The notes under the pieces are model-generated. The model saw nothing but the letters and a program-made list of their open reading frames with translations, made no database searches and was not told the DNA's origin. Below, one piece after another: positions 1-8,749 of a stretch of 50,641 bases of DNA; position 1 is the first letter of the stretch; each line of letters starts with the position of its first letter. A program made the translations under genes and the position numbers. The DNA is from Vreelandella rituensis (GTDB taxonomy: Bacteria; Pseudomonadota; Gammaproteobacteria; Pseudomonadales; Halomonadaceae), in assembly GCF_003336665.1 (NCBI RefSeq), contig NZ_QPIJ01000029.1, forward strand, positions 1 through 50,641, read 5' to 3'.

Positions 1-1200
1 CGTCGCCTGCCGTTGGACATGGTCGTCTGGGCCGTGGTCGGGATGGCCTTGTTTCGACATATCCCGATGGGGCAGATCGTCAATCACCTCGACATCATGC
101 TGCCCGGCAAGCGCCCCTTCGCCGCGCCCAGTGCCGTGGTGCAAGCACGTCAAAGGCTTGGGGTGGAGCTCGTCAAGCGCGTCTTCGAGCAGACCCAGGC
201 CTTGTGGCATCAGCAGACCCCTCACCCCCACTGGTGCGGCCTGACGTTACTGGGTGTCGACGGCGTGGTCTGGCGTACGCCTGACTCTCCCGAGAACCAG
301 GCGGCATTCGCGCGCACACGCAATGCTCAGGGGGAGGCGAGCTATCCACAGATTCGCATGGTGTGCCAGATGGAGCTGACCAGCCATCTACTGACGGGCT
401 CGGCCTTCAATAGCGTCGCGAGCAGCGAAATGGAGTTGACCACTGAGCTCATCGGCAGCACCCCGGACCACTCCCTGAAACTGTTTGACCGTGGGTTCTA
501 CTCCCTGGGTCTGCTGCATGCCTGGCAGAGCGCAGGCGAGCAACGTCATTGGCTCATTCCGCTGAAGAAGGGAACGCATTATCAGGAACAACGCTCGCTG
601 GGTAGGCAAGACCGCCTGGTAACCTTGACCACGTCACCTCAGGCGCGCAAGAAGTGGCCGGACTTGCCGCCGACAATGACGGCGCGTCTGTTACGGCGCA
701 AGGTGAATGGCAAGGAGGTCCAGGTCCTGACCTCGATGTCCGACCCGCTGCGCTTTCCGGCGGCAGATATTGTCGACCTTTATAGCCATCGCTGGGAAAT
801 CGAACTGGGCTACCGGGAAATCAAGCAATCGTTGTTAGGAAACCGCCTAACGTTGCGCAGCCGCACGCCGGAGATGGTCTTTCAGGAGCTCTGGGGCACC
901 TTGCTGGCCCACAACCTGATCCGTTTCCAGATGGCGCGCATGGCCTATAGCCTGGACGCCGTGCATCCCAACCAGCTTAGCTTCCATCAGGCTGCCCACT
1001 GGCTCATCAAGGAGTTGACGATTCTACCTTGGGTCTCGCCGGGACGCGTGCCCGGCGTGCTTCAATCGATGCTGGACATGGCACCTGCCTTCGTCCTGCC
1101 TTCGTCCTGCCTGAGCGACGCGAGCGGTCTTGTCCTCGATCGGTCAGGCGCCGACCACAGAAATACCCCACCAAGAAAAATGCCAGTCAGCGTTAACTGA
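1..1200 (+). CDS. IS4-family DDE transposase, 5' end outside window, frameshifted C-terminus
   Basis: The frame is open from the first base, so the gene starts upstream of the window. The DDE catalytic residues can be seen: Asp in LGVDGVVW (nt 259-261), Asp in LFDRGFYS (nt 487-489), and Glu (nt 802-804) in the IS4 signature Y-(2)-R-(3)-E-(6)-K, read as [15 protein letters not shown]. The last 30 or so residues do not look like an IS4 transposase. Removing one copy of an 11-bp tandem duplication at 1088-1109 restores a basic tail ending [15 protein letters not shown] with a TAA stop at 1194-1196, as is usual in this family. The present frame runs instead to TGA at 1198-1200. The catalytic core is intact, so activity may or may not be lost. 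Confidence 0.9.
   Translation, partial: RRLPLDMVVWAVVGMALFRHIPMGQIVNHLDIMLPGKRPFAAPSAVVQARQRLGVELVKRVFEQTQALWHQQTPHPHWCGLTLLGVDGVVWRTPDSPENQAAFARTRNAQGEASYPQIRMVCQMELTSHLLTGSAFNSVASSEMELTTELIGSTPDHSLKLFDRGFYSLGLLHAWQSAGEQRHWLIPLKKGTHYQEQRSLGRQDRLVTLTTSPQARKKWPDLPPTMTARLLRRKVNGKEVQVLTSMSDPLRFPAADIVDLYSHRWEIELGYREIKQSLLGNRLTLRSRTPEMVFQELWGTLLAHNLIRFQMARMAYSLDAVHPNQLSFHQAAHWLIKELTILPWVSPGRVPGVLQSMLDMAPAFVLPSSCLSDASGLVLDRSGADHRNTPPRKMPVSVN
1088..1109 (+). repeat. 11-bp perfect tandem duplication inside transposase gene
   Basis: CCTTCGTCCTG occurs twice head to tail (1088-1098, 1099-1109). Eleven bases shift the frame. Deleting one copy on paper gives a family-typical Arg/Lys-rich C-terminus, so the duplication is likely a recent mutation, or an assembly artefact. 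Confidence 0.9.
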
Positions 1201-1208
1201 CTGGCATT
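1171..1208 (-). terminator. Intrinsic terminator downstream of prc
   Basis: A 12-bp perfect stem (1179-1190 with 1197-1208, loop CGTTAA) is followed on the minus strand by TTTTTCTT. This is a good rho-independent terminator for the leftward prc transcript. Its stem contains both possible transposase stop codons, and its T-tract is the Lys-Lys codon run of the transposase, so it may belong to the IS end. Confidence 0.75.
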
Positions 1209-1249
1209 AGGGCATAAGCCCGGCATGAAGAAAGGTGATTTGCTCGGTA

Positions 1250-3316
1250 TTACTGTCGGCGAGCAATCTGCTGGGCTTCGACCAGTTGAGAGTAATCCAG
1301 CAGGACTTGGGCCGCTTCGAGTACCTGAGCGCGATCCACCGGGGTATTTTCTTCTTCCTCGATGTCTTCATCGCGGGCATCGATCCATTCATCCAGCGGG
1401 TCCAGGCCCAGAGCACGACGCCGTTGATTTTCCAGTGCAAGCTGTTCGGCCTCTTGGGCCTGCATTTCACTCTGGCGCAGCTCGCGATTCAAGCTGACAC
1501 TGGTGTGCTGTTCTCGTAGCTTGCGTGCCAGTTCCGATTGGCGCTCCAGGTAATGAAAGTTGGGCTCTTCCTGAGCGCGTGTCTGATGGCGGCTGAGCAA
1601 GGTTTCCATGAAATTCTCAGGTTCGCCGTAACGGCGGTACTGCACGTTCTGAACCTTATCCCAAGGCAGGGCGTTATCCAGGCTGCTTTCTCCGATACGT
1701 TCCGGGTCGAACAGGCTGGGGAAGATGATGTCCGGTTCGACACCTCGGTTCTGAGTGCTTTCACCGGAGATCCGGTAGAATTTGGCGCGGGTCAGTTTGA
1801 TTTGGCCATGGCTGAGTTCGCTCATGGTTTGTACCGTGCCCTTGCCGAAGGTCGAGCTGCCCAAGACCACTCCGCGACCATAATCCTGGATAGCACCGGC
1901 AAATATCTCCGAGGCCGAAGCGGACAGGCGATTGACCAATACGCCGATTGGACCGTCATACAGGGCGCCGCTTTCGCTGTCGCCATAGAGATTGATGCGT
2001 CCGCGAGCATCACGCACCTGAACGGTGGGGCCGCGGTCAATGAATAGCCCGATCAAAGCGTTGGCTTCCTGCAGCGCGCCACCGCCATTGTTGCGCAGGT
2101 CGAGTACGATACCCTCCACTCCCTCCTGCTTGAGGCGTTCGACTTCCTGAGCCACATCGCGGGTGGTACTGCGATATTCCTCTTCACCTGCCTGCCAAGC
2201 GTCGAAATCCACATAGAAGGTAGGAATCTCGATGACTCCGAGACGATGGGTGCGGCCTTCACGTTCAATATCGATGACTTCACCCTGAGCGGCCTGGTCT
2301 TCCAGGTCAACGGTATCACGGGTGATATTGATGACGTGCGAGCGAGTCATGTCCACGGCCTGAGCGGGGACGACATCCAGGCGCACGACCGATCCTTTGG
2401 GGCCACGAATCAGATCAACCACGTTATCCAAGCGCATGCCTACCACATTGACCATCTCACCGTCTTCCTGACCCACGGCCACGATACGGTCGGCGGGCTT
2501 CAAGGCGCCGGCACGCTCGGCGGGGCCGCCTGTAACCAGGCTGGATACCTTGACATACTCTCCATCGGATTGGAGCAGGGCACCGATGCCTTCCAGTGAA
2601 AGGCTCATCTGGATATCGAAGGATTCACCTTGGCGCGGAGAAAGGTAGCCGGTATGGGGGTCGATGGTGCCGGTGATGGCGGCCATGAAAAGCCCGAAGA
2701 CATCTTCCGGCTCGGTCTGACGTACCCGGGAGAGCTGGCCTTCATAGCGCTGACGTAGAGTGGTCTCGACCTGCTCATCGTCCTGGTCTGACAGCGACAT
2801 GGTCAGGGCGGCATTCTTCAAGCGCTTGTGCCAAAGCTCGTCAAGCTCACTTTCACGGCTGGCAAAAGGCACGTCTTCACGCTCCAGTTCCAGGCGCATG
2901 TCGCTGTCAAAACTGAAATCGAGCCCATCGTCGAGCTTGGCCAGTAGCCACTCCAGGCGATCTTCCATGCGCTCGTTCAGGCGCTGGTGAAGGGCGAAGA
3001 TTCGATCAAGGTCACCATCGAAAATGACTTGATCCAGGCGGGGTTCCAGATCACGGAATTCATCGATATCGCTACGTAGCAGATAGGCACGCTGACCATC
3101 CAGAATATCCAGATAGCGCTCAAACGCTGCTATCGACCATTCCTCACCGAATTCTACCTCGGCGTAATGGCCGTAGCGGAGTGAATCCGCGATCTCTGTC
3201 GCTACAGTGCGCTGGGCGTCCGTCGGCTGCAACTGGGCCGATGCCACTGGACTGGCTATTACCAGCACCAAGGCAAGTGCCGTCGCGCGCGAAAGCGTTG
3301 CAAACAGGCTCATCAA
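1250..3316 (-). CDS. prc: Carboxy-terminal (tail-specific) periplasmic protease Prc
   Basis: S41A serine protease that trims or degrades periplasmic proteins from their C-termini. In E. coli it processes FtsI and controls the peptidoglycan hydrolase MepS with NlpI. The 688-residue product has a Sec signal peptide (cleavage near ASA-QL, residues 25-27) and an N-terminal helical Prc domain. A PDZ domain follows (about 235-320, with GGPAERAG at 263-270), then the S41 core. The Ser/Lys dyad is visible as S467 in SASASEIFAG and K492 in STFGKGTVQ, the same 25-residue spacing as E. coli. The C-terminal 80 residues are rich in Glu/Gln and Arg. The length is usual for the family. It is transcribed alone, divergently from the aminopeptidase gene. 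Confidence 0.96.
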   Translation of the reverse strand: MMSLFATLSRATALALVLVIASPVASAQLQPTDAQRTVATEIADSLRYGHYAEVEFGEEWSIAAFERYLDILDGQRAYLLRSDIDEFRDLEPRLDQVIFDGDLDRIFALHQRLNERMEDRLEWLLAKLDDGLDFSFDSDMRLELEREDVPFASRESELDELWHKRLKNAALTMSLSDQDDEQVETTLRQRYEGQLSRVRQTEPEDVFGLFMAAITGTIDPHTGYLSPRQGESFDIQMSLSLEGIGALLQSDGEYVKVSSLVTGGPAERAGALKPADRIVAVGQEDGEMVNVVGMRLDNVVDLIRGPKGSVVRLDVVPAQAVDMTRSHVINITRDTVDLEDQAAQGEVIDIEREGRTHRLGVIEIPTFYVDFDAWQAGEEEYRSTTRDVAQEVERLKQEGVEGIVLDLRNNGGGALQEANALIGLFIDRGPTVQVRDARGRINLYGDSESGALYDGPIGVLVNRLSASASEIFAGAIQDYGRGVVLGSSTFGKGTVQTMSELSHGQIKLTRAKFYRISGESTQNRGVEPDIIFPSLFDPERIGESSLDNALPWDKVQNVQYRRYGEPENFMETLLSRHQTRAQEEPNFHYLERQSELARKLREQHTSVSLNRELRQSEMQAQEAEQLALENQRRRALGLDPLDEWIDARDEDIEEEENTPVDRAQVLEAAQVLLDYSQLVEAQQIARRQ

Positions 3317-3384
3317 TCAAGCTCTCCCGGATTTGTGTACACTCTGATTTCTAGACCCGCATCTTTCTAGACCTGCAAGCGGCT

Positions 3385-3412
3385 CATGAGTTGCATGATG
3401 ACGCAACTCATG
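3385..3412. other. 10-bp inverted repeat between prc and apeB
   Basis: CATGAGTTGC (3385-3394) and GCAACTCATG (3403-3412) flank an 8-base loop in the 166-bp divergent gap. There is no T-tract. It could be an operator or mRNA hairpin. Two copies of TTTCTAGACC (3348-3357, 3365-3374) lie beside it on the prc side. Confidence 0.5.
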
Positions 3413-3482
3413 CCGAAGAAAGGCCATTGTAGCAGTTCATCTGCTGGGCCGAGACGCATTCACTACTGTTATGAGGAATTTC

Positions 3483-4787
3483 ATGTCCAACTCTGCTAGC
3501 GCCGGCGGGCTGGCGCGGTTATGCGATTTTTTAGGGCAATCCCCCACTCCCTGGCATGCCACGCAATGCATGGCTCAGCGCCTGGAAGCGACAGGGTTTC
3601 GTCGTCTGGAAGAAACCGCCGCCTGGCAGCTGTCGCCGGGCGAACGTTTTTATGTCACCCGTAACGACTCCTCGATCATAGCCGTTCAGCTTCCTCAAGG
3701 GGAGCTCCAATCGTTACGTATGCTGGGGGCTCATACCGATAGCCCGGGGTTGCGGCTCAAGCCCAACGCCGTCCAGCATGCCGCTGGTTGGCTGCAGCTG
3801 GGGGTGGAAGTGTACGGCGGCATGCTGTTCAACCCCTGGTTCGATCGTGACCTGGGGCTTGCCGGTCGGGTACATGTGCGCCACGCCGACGGGCGTCTGG
3901 AAAGCGTATTGCTGAATGTCGACAAGCCCATCGCGATTATTCCCAGCCTGGCGATTCATCTGGATCGTGACGTCAACAACGGCCGAGCAGTCAATCCGCA
4001 AACGCAAATGGCGCCGGTGGTCATGCAAACTGAGCAAGCCGAGTTTACTCCGCTGCTCGAGGGTTGGCTGCACGAACAGCATGGCTTGGAAAATATCCAG
4101 GTAATGGATTTCGAGTTGGCATTCTACGACCTGCAACCGGCGGCCCTGGTGGGCTTGAAACAGGAATTGCTCGCCAGTGCTCGGCTGGATAACCTGCTTT
4201 CGTGTTTCATCGGCCTGGAAGCATTACTCGAAAGTGATGGTAGCCAAGGAGCGTTGTTCGTTGCCAGCGACCATGAGGAAGTCGGCAGTGCCAGTGCCTG
4301 TGGAGCACAGGGGCCGTTTCTGGGCGATGTGCTCAAACGTATCAATGCCCAGATTGGTAAAGGGGGCGAAGAGGCATTGATTCGCTTGATCCAGTCATCG
4401 TGCATGATTTCCTGCGACAACGCCCATGCCTTGCATCCCAATTTTTCCGACAAGCACGATGCGGCGCATGGCCCAAGGATCAACGGTGGGCCGGTAATCA
4501 AGGTCAATGCCAATCAGCGCTACGCCACAAACAGCGCGACGAGTGCCTTGTTTCGTGATCTGTGCCGAGAGGTGGGCGTGCCGGTGCAAACATTCGTTAC
4601 CCGGGCCGACATGGGGTGTGGCAGCACGATAGGGCCGATCACGGCCACGGAGGTGGGTGTGCCGACGTTGGATGTGGGTGTTGCGCAATGGGCAATGCAC
4701 TCTATCCGCGAAACCGCCGGTAGCCAGGATGTGGTCCATCTTACCCGGGTGCTCACCGCCTTTCTCAACCGCAGACAGCTGAACTGA
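3483..4787 (+). CDS. apeB: M18-family metalloaminopeptidase
   Basis: Cytosolic dinuclear-zinc aminopeptidase of the aspartyl aminopeptidase (M18) family, which removes N-terminal, mostly acidic residues from peptides. Visible metal or catalytic motifs are LGAHTDSPGL (His-x-Asp), SDHEEVGS (Glu-Glu) and the terminal HSIRETAG region, with the family-typical ADMGCGSTIGPI. I prefer the ATG at 3483 (MSNSASAG, 434 residues) because GAGGA at 3473-3477 lies 5 bases upstream; an in-frame ATG at 3471 overlaps that site. The gene is alone on the plus strand and closes with a strong terminator. Confidence 0.92.
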   Translation: MSNSASAGGLARLCDFLGQSPTPWHATQCMAQRLEATGFRRLEETAAWQLSPGERFYVTRNDSSIIAVQLPQGELQSLRMLGAHTDSPGLRLKPNAVQHAAGWLQLGVEVYGGMLFNPWFDRDLGLAGRVHVRHADGRLESVLLNVDKPIAIIPSLAIHLDRDVNNGRAVNPQTQMAPVVMQTEQAEFTPLLEGWLHEQHGLENIQVMDFELAFYDLQPAALVGLKQELLASARLDNLLSCFIGLEALLESDGSQGALFVASDHEEVGSASACGAQGPFLGDVLKRINAQIGKGGEEALIRLIQSSCMISCDNAHALHPNFSDKHDAAHGPRINGGPVIKVNANQRYATNSATSALFRDLCREVGVPVQTFVTRADMGCGSTIGPITATEVGVPTLDVGVAQWAMHSIRETAGSQDVVHLTRVLTAFLNRRQLN

Positions 4788-4826
4788 TCGAACTCTTGCA
4801 TGCGAGTCCATACAAACCTTTCATAC

Positions 4827-4860
4827 AAAAAGCCCGCTGACAAAATCAGCGGGCTTTTTG
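4827..4860 (+). terminator. Bidirectional intrinsic terminator after apeB
   Basis: AGCCCGCTGA (4831-4840) pairs with TCAGCGGGCT (4846-4855), loop CAAAA, followed by a T run and preceded by an A run. It ends apeB and could also act on leftward transcripts leaving the tRNA. Confidence 0.9.
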
Positions 4861-4867
4861 GCAATCT

Positions 4868-4944
4868 TGGTGGCTACGCCCTGATTCGAACAGGGGACCC
4901 CATCATTATGAGTGATGTGCTCTAACCAGCTGAGCTACGTAGCC
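4868..4944 (-). tRNA. tRNA-Met (CAT), elongator type
   Basis: A 77-nt cloverleaf reads on the minus strand with acceptor GGCTACG / CGTAGCC and encoded CCA (4868-4870). The D-arm is AGCTCAGCTGGTTAGAGC, the T-arm CCCTG-TTCGAAT-CAGGG, and the anticodon CAT is at 4908-4910. The 5' GGCTACG start and paired first acceptor base mark the elongator, not the initiator, which begins with an unpaired C. It lies directly downstream of ychF. Confidence 0.97.
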
Positions 4945-5021
4945 TTTCAACGGGGGCGAATATTACTGAGTAATTCGATCCTCGTCAAGGCGTTGGCCGG
5001 TTCAAACGTATCTTTTCAGAC

Positions 5022-6113
5022 TCATACATTGAACCGGAAATGGATCACGTCGCCATCCTGGACAATGTACTCCTTGCCTTCCAGGCGCCATTTGCCTGCA
5101 TCCTTGGCGCCTTGTTCGCCGCCTAGCGAAACGAAGTCGTCATAAGCGATCACTTCGGCGCGAATGAAGCCTTTTTGGAAGTCGGAGTGGATAACGCCTG
5201 CGGCTTCCGGGGCGGTTGCTCCTTGCTTGACGGTCCAGGCACGCACTTCCTTCACCCCGGCGGTGAAGTAAGTCTGCAGACCGAGCAGGGCGTAACCGGC
5301 ACGAATCACGCGGTCCAGACCCGGCTCGGACATGCCCATTTCATCCAGGAACATGGAGCGTTCCTCGTCGTCGAGTTCCGCGATTTCGGCTTCGATCTGG
5401 TTGCACACCGGTACCACCACGGCACCTTCCTCGGCGGCAATTTCATTGACCACATCGAGGTAAGGGTTATTTTCAAAGCCGTCTTCATTGACGTTGGCGA
5501 TGTACATGGTGGGTTTCAGCGTCAAGAAGCCGAAGCTCTTGAGTTGACGCTGATCCTCTTCATCCAGGCCGAAACTTCTCAAAGGGTAGCCTTCAGCCAG
5601 ATGGGGCTGGACACGTTCGAGAATCGCCTTGGTGGCAATGGCATCCTTGTCCCCGCCCTTGGCGACGCGCACCAGGCGTTGAATAGCGCGCTCTACGGTA
5701 TCCAGGTCGGCCAGTGCCAGCTCCATGTTGATAATTTCGATATCCGCACGCGGGTCGATCTGATTGGCCACATGGATAACGTTATCGTTGTCGAAACAAC
5801 GCACCACATGCGCGATGGCCTCGGTCTCGCGGATGTTGGCCAGAAACTTGTTGCCCAGTCCTTCGCCTTTGGAAGCGCCCGCCACCAGGCCTGCGATATC
5901 CACGAATTCCATGGTGGTCGGCAGCACTTTTTGCGGTTTGACGATCTCGGCGAGCTTGTCAAGGCGCGGGTCGGGCATGGGGACGATGCCCACGTTGGGC
6001 TCTATGGTGCAGAACGGAAAGTTTTCTGCATCGATCCCGGATTTGGTCAAGGCATTGAAAAGAGTGGATTTGCCGACGTTTGGCAAGCCGACGATGCCGC
6101 AATTGAAGCCCAT
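5022..6113 (-). CDS. ychF: Redox-regulated ATPase YchF (Obg-like)
   Basis: P-loop NTPase of the Obg superfamily that prefers ATP over GTP, associates with ribosomes and has been linked to oxidative-stress responses. The 363-residue length is exact for the family. G1 is [11 protein letters not shown] near the N-terminus and G3 is DIAGLV. The altered G4 motif NVNED replaces the usual NKxD and explains the ATP preference. A C-terminal TGS domain ends in [11 protein letters not shown]. It follows pth by 93 bp on the same strand, the conserved gammaproteobacterial pth-ychF order. Confidence 0.97.
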   Translation of the reverse strand: MGFNCGIVGLPNVGKSTLFNALTKSGIDAENFPFCTIEPNVGIVPMPDPRLDKLAEIVKPQKVLPTTMEFVDIAGLVAGASKGEGLGNKFLANIRETEAIAHVVRCFDNDNVIHVANQIDPRADIEIINMELALADLDTVERAIQRLVRVAKGGDKDAIATKAILERVQPHLAEGYPLRSFGLDEEDQRQLKSFGFLTLKPTMYIANVNEDGFENNPYLDVVNEIAAEEGAVVVPVCNQIEAEIAELDDEERSMFLDEMGMSEPGLDRVIRAGYALLGLQTYFTAGVKEVRAWTVKQGATAPEAAGVIHSDFQKGFIRAEVIAYDDFVSLGGEQGAKDAGKWRLEGKEYIVQDGDVIHFRFNV

Positions 6114-6206
6114 GATGTATTCCTGAAAGTCTGTACTTGAAAAAATGCAGCTGCGCGAACTTTACGTTCAACGACTGCCGTCGCGCAACGCCAGGGCGCG
6201 TCACTC

Positions 6207-6791
6207 TTAGGGCTTGACGCTGTGCAACCGATTCATGGCTTTGGCCCAATCGCCCGCCACTGCATAGGGCAAGGTGGCAAGGCACTCCGACAGGGCATCC
6301 TCGATGGCGGCCTGTTCCGATTTTCCGGGCCGGCCAAGCACGTAATGGGTGACTTGGCGTGCATCCCCGGGATGGCCGATGCCGATGCGAGCGCGATGAA
6401 ACTGCTTCTGATTGCCCAGCGCACTGATGATGTCGCGCAGACCATTGTGTCCGCCGTGCCCGCCGCCGGTCTTGTAGCGAGCCTGGCCGGGGGGAAGGTC
6501 CAGCTCATCATGAGCCACCAGCAAGTTTTCCGGGGCCAGCTTGAAAAACTGACACAGGGCGGCCACGGCAGCGCCGCTGCGATTCATGAAGGTGGTCGGG
6601 TTGAGCAGGTGTAGCTCATGATCGTCGAGCCGTATCTTGGCGTATAGCCCCAGAAATTTCTTTTCCGGACGCAGTTCGCTATGCGCTTGTCTGGCCAAGG
6701 CATCGACCAGCCAGGCGCCGGCATTGTGGCGTGTGGCGGCGTATTCGGCTCCGGGATTACCCAGCCCGATGATGGCTGTCACCTGACTCAT
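6207..6791 (-). CDS. pth: Peptidyl-tRNA hydrolase
   Basis: Essential esterase that recycles tRNA from peptidyl-tRNA released during translation. The 194-residue protein shows IIGLGNPGAEY, the catalytic His in TRHNAGAWL, Asn in PTTFMNRSG, Asp in HDELDLPPG, and GGHGGHNGLRD. The ATG at 6791 (MSQVTAII) is chosen because GGAGG sits just upstream; a TTG four codons earlier overlaps that ribosome site. It lies between rplY and ychF on the same strand. A strong terminator separates it from rplY, so it probably also has its own promoter. Confidence 0.96.
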   Translation of the reverse strand: MSQVTAIIGLGNPGAEYAATRHNAGAWLVDALARQAHSELRPEKKFLGLYAKIRLDDHELHLLNPTTFMNRSGAAVAALCQFFKLAPENLLVAHDELDLPPGQARYKTGGGHGGHNGLRDIISALGNQKQFHRARIGIGHPGDARQVTHYVLGRPGKSEQAAIEDALSECLATLPYAVAGDWAKAMNRLHSVKP

Positions 6792-6877
6792 GCTCACCTC
6801 CAAAAAAATTCCAGGAGAAATTTTCGACGTCGCGCCAGCGGCGGTCCGAAGGGCGGCTGCCTCGGATGGCCGGCCGC

Positions 6878-6909
6878 AAAAAAAAGATCAAGCGCCGGAG
6901 CGCTTGATC
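6878..6909 (-). terminator. Intrinsic terminator after rplY
   Basis: GATCAAGCGC (6886-6895) pairs perfectly with GCGCTTGATC (6900-6909) around a CGGA tetraloop. On the minus strand the stem is followed by eight T residues (6885-6878). It separates rplY from pth. Confidence 0.92.
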
Positions 6910-6949
6910 AATATCACGAGGGCCATGCGAACATGACCCTGGCAAGCGC

Positions 6950-7588
6950 TTACTCTGCGCTGGTACCGCTTTCTTCACCGCCTTCTTCGTCTTCCTCGGT
7001 ACCGCGTACCTTGGGCTTGACGATGCTGAGCACGGCGTTGTCGTGATCTGTGCCATGAGTCAAGGCGACGATGGTGACGCCGGCAGGCACGGTCAGGTCG
7101 GACAGGTGCAGTGTGGTACCCAGTGCAAGCTCGGAAATGTCGACTTCGAGGAAGTCAGGCAGATCCTTGGGCAAGCAGCTGATTTCGACTTCGTTGGCCA
7201 AAACGTGCAATTCACCGCCATCGTCCTTGATGCCGATGCTCTTTTCTTCACCCAAAACATGCAGCGGCACGCGCAGGGTGATTTCGTGAGTGGCATCGAC
7301 ACGCAGGAAGTCGGCATGAATCAGCAACGGCTTGAAGGGGTGACGCTGCAGGTCACGCACCACGACTTGCTCTTTGTTGCCGTCAACCACCAAGGTAAGC
7401 ACGGAAGAGAAGAAGCTCTCGTCTTCAATGGCCTTGTAGAAAGCGGTTTTTTCCACGGAAATGGATTGCGGCGCAGCTTCACCGCCGTAGATCACGGCGG
7501 GAACCTGTTGGTTCGCACGACGCAGGCGGCGGCTCGCACCTTTCCCCAGGTCGTTACGAACGCTGGCGTTAAGGATAAAATCAGACAT
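6950..7588 (-). CDS. rplY: 50S ribosomal protein L25, long TL5/CTC form
   Basis: Binds 5S rRNA in the central protuberance of the large subunit. The N-terminal 95 residues are the L25 domain ([20 protein letters not shown] start). Residues about 100-190 are the beta-rich CTC/TL5 extension, and the tail is acidic ([11 protein letters not shown]). At 212 residues it is the general-stress-type long form rather than the 94-residue E. coli form. The ATG is preceded by GAGG at a spacing of 9. It lies between prs and pth as in many gammaproteobacteria. Confidence 0.95.
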   Translation of the reverse strand: MSDFILNASVRNDLGKGASRRLRRANQQVPAVIYGGEAAPQSISVEKTAFYKAIEDESFFSSVLTLVVDGNKEQVVVRDLQRHPFKPLLIHADFLRVDATHEITLRVPLHVLGEEKSIGIKDDGGELHVLANEVEISCLPKDLPDFLEVDISELALGTTLHLSDLTVPAGVTIVALTHGTDHDNAVLSIVKPKVRGTEEDEEGGEESGTSAE

Positions 7589-7613
7589 GTAATGTGCCTC
7601 TTGGTTTAAGTAA

Positions 7614-7670
7614 GGAAACGTCGCCGCCCGCGACCAGACGACGACGTTTCCGGGAGCTCCTGGTGGAGCT
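7614..7670 (-). other. Two hairpins in the prs-rplY gap
   Basis: GGAAACGTCG (7614-7623) pairs with CGACGTTTCC (7642-7651), and AGCTCC (7655-7660) pairs with GGAGCT (7665-7670). They lie in the 98 bp between prs and rplY, and both would be in a prs-rplY read-through mRNA. The T-tract after the larger stem on the minus strand is poor, so it is a weak terminator or a structured rplY leader. Confidence 0.45.
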
Positions 7671-7686
7671 GAGTTGTCAGTGGCGC

Positions 7687-8628
7687 TTAATGGAACATCG
7701 CACTGACGGATTCTTCGTTGCTGACACGGCGAATCGCCTCGGCAATCAGGCCGGCTACACTGAGCTGGCGGATCTTGCCACTGCGGCGCGCGATATCGGA
7801 CAACGGGATGGTGTCGGTCACCACCACTTCATCCAGCACCGACTCGGTAATATTGTCTACCGCCGGGCCGGAGAGAATCGGGTGAGTTGCATAGGCCACC
7901 ACACGCTTGGCGCCATGCGCCTTGAGCGCCTCACCTGCTTTGCACAGCGTGCCAGCGGTGTCGATCATGTCGTCCACCACCACACAGGTGCGGCCTTCGA
8001 TGTCCCCGATGATATGCATCACCTGGGCCTGGTTGGCCTGGGGGCGGCGCTTGTCGATGATCGCCAGGTCCGCATGAAGTTGCTTGGCAATCGCACGAGC
8101 ACGCACCACGCCGCCCACATCGGGAGAAACCACGACCAGATCATCGTAATTCTGACGTTCGATGTCGTCGAGAAGAATCGGTGAGCCGTAGACGTTGTCT
8201 ACCGGTACATCGAAAAAACCCTGAATCTGGTCGGCGTGAAGGTCCATGGTCATGACGCGGTCAACGCCGGCCTTGACCATCATGTCGGCGACTACCTTGG
8301 CGGAAATCGGTACGCGGGCAGAGCGCACGCGGCGATCCTGGCGGGCGTAACCGAAGTAAGGCAGTACCGCGGTGATTCGAGCCGCCGAAGCGCGACGCAA
8401 CGCATCCACCATCAGGATCAGTTCCATCAGGTTGTCGTTGGTCGGTGCACAGGTGGACTGAAGGATAAAGACATCCTTGCCGCGCACGTTCTCGTTGATT
8501 TCGACCGCGATTTCACCATCGCTGAATTGGCCTACCGTGGCGTTACCCATGCGGCTATCCAGGCTCTCGGCGATCTTGTGAGCGAGTTCGGGGTTGGCAT
8601 TCCCGGCGAAAACCATCAATTTTGACAC
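7687..8628 (-). CDS. prs: Ribose-phosphate pyrophosphokinase
   Basis: Makes 5-phosphoribosyl 1-pyrophosphate from ribose 5-phosphate and ATP, the entry point to purine, pyrimidine, NAD, His and Trp synthesis. The 313-residue protein has the flexible-loop motif RQDRRVRS, the divalent-metal/ribose region [12 protein letters not shown], and the PRPP-binding loop [12 protein letters not shown]. The start is GTG (GTG TCA AAA TTG) with AAAGGTGG upstream. It follows ispE by 121 bp. The tRNA-Gln gene often found at this spot in related genomes is absent. Confidence 0.97.
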   Translation of the reverse strand: MSKLMVFAGNANPELAHKIAESLDSRMGNATVGQFSDGEIAVEINENVRGKDVFILQSTCAPTNDNLMELILMVDALRRASAARITAVLPYFGYARQDRRVRSARVPISAKVVADMMVKAGVDRVMTMDLHADQIQGFFDVPVDNVYGSPILLDDIERQNYDDLVVVSPDVGGVVRARAIAKQLHADLAIIDKRRPQANQAQVMHIIGDIEGRTCVVVDDMIDTAGTLCKAGEALKAHGAKRVVAYATHPILSGPAVDNITESVLDEVVVTDTIPLSDIARRSGKIRQLSVAGLIAEAIRRVSNEESVSAMFH

Positions 8629-8749
8629 GCGCAGCCACCTTTGCAGTGTTGGGGATCGTGGGAGGAACAGGCCTTCCGGCCATCGCTCAGAGCGGCGGGA
8701 TCAGTTTTTCGATATCCAGCTTGGCAACCGAAGCGATGGCTCTGGGTGT

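Larger units (their letters stand above)
1..1208 (+). mobile_element. Right-hand part of an IS4-family insertion sequence
   Basis: The element is defined by the transposase reading in from the left edge. Its right boundary is not certain. The gene ends inside a 12-bp inverted repeat (1179-1190 / 1197-1208) that I take as lying at or near the element's end, and the prc stop codon follows at 1250-1252. The left terminal repeat and any target duplication lie outside the window. Confidence 0.7.

Noticed and set aside
5175..6140. Long open frame antisense to ychF, 321 codons
   Set aside because: It mirrors the codon bias of ychF on the other strand, has no ribosome site or recognisable domain, and ychF is certain.
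8629..8749. Expected tRNA-Gln between ispE and prs
   Set aside because: No cloverleaf, TTC-arm or TTG/CTG anticodon loop could be found in the 121-bp gap.
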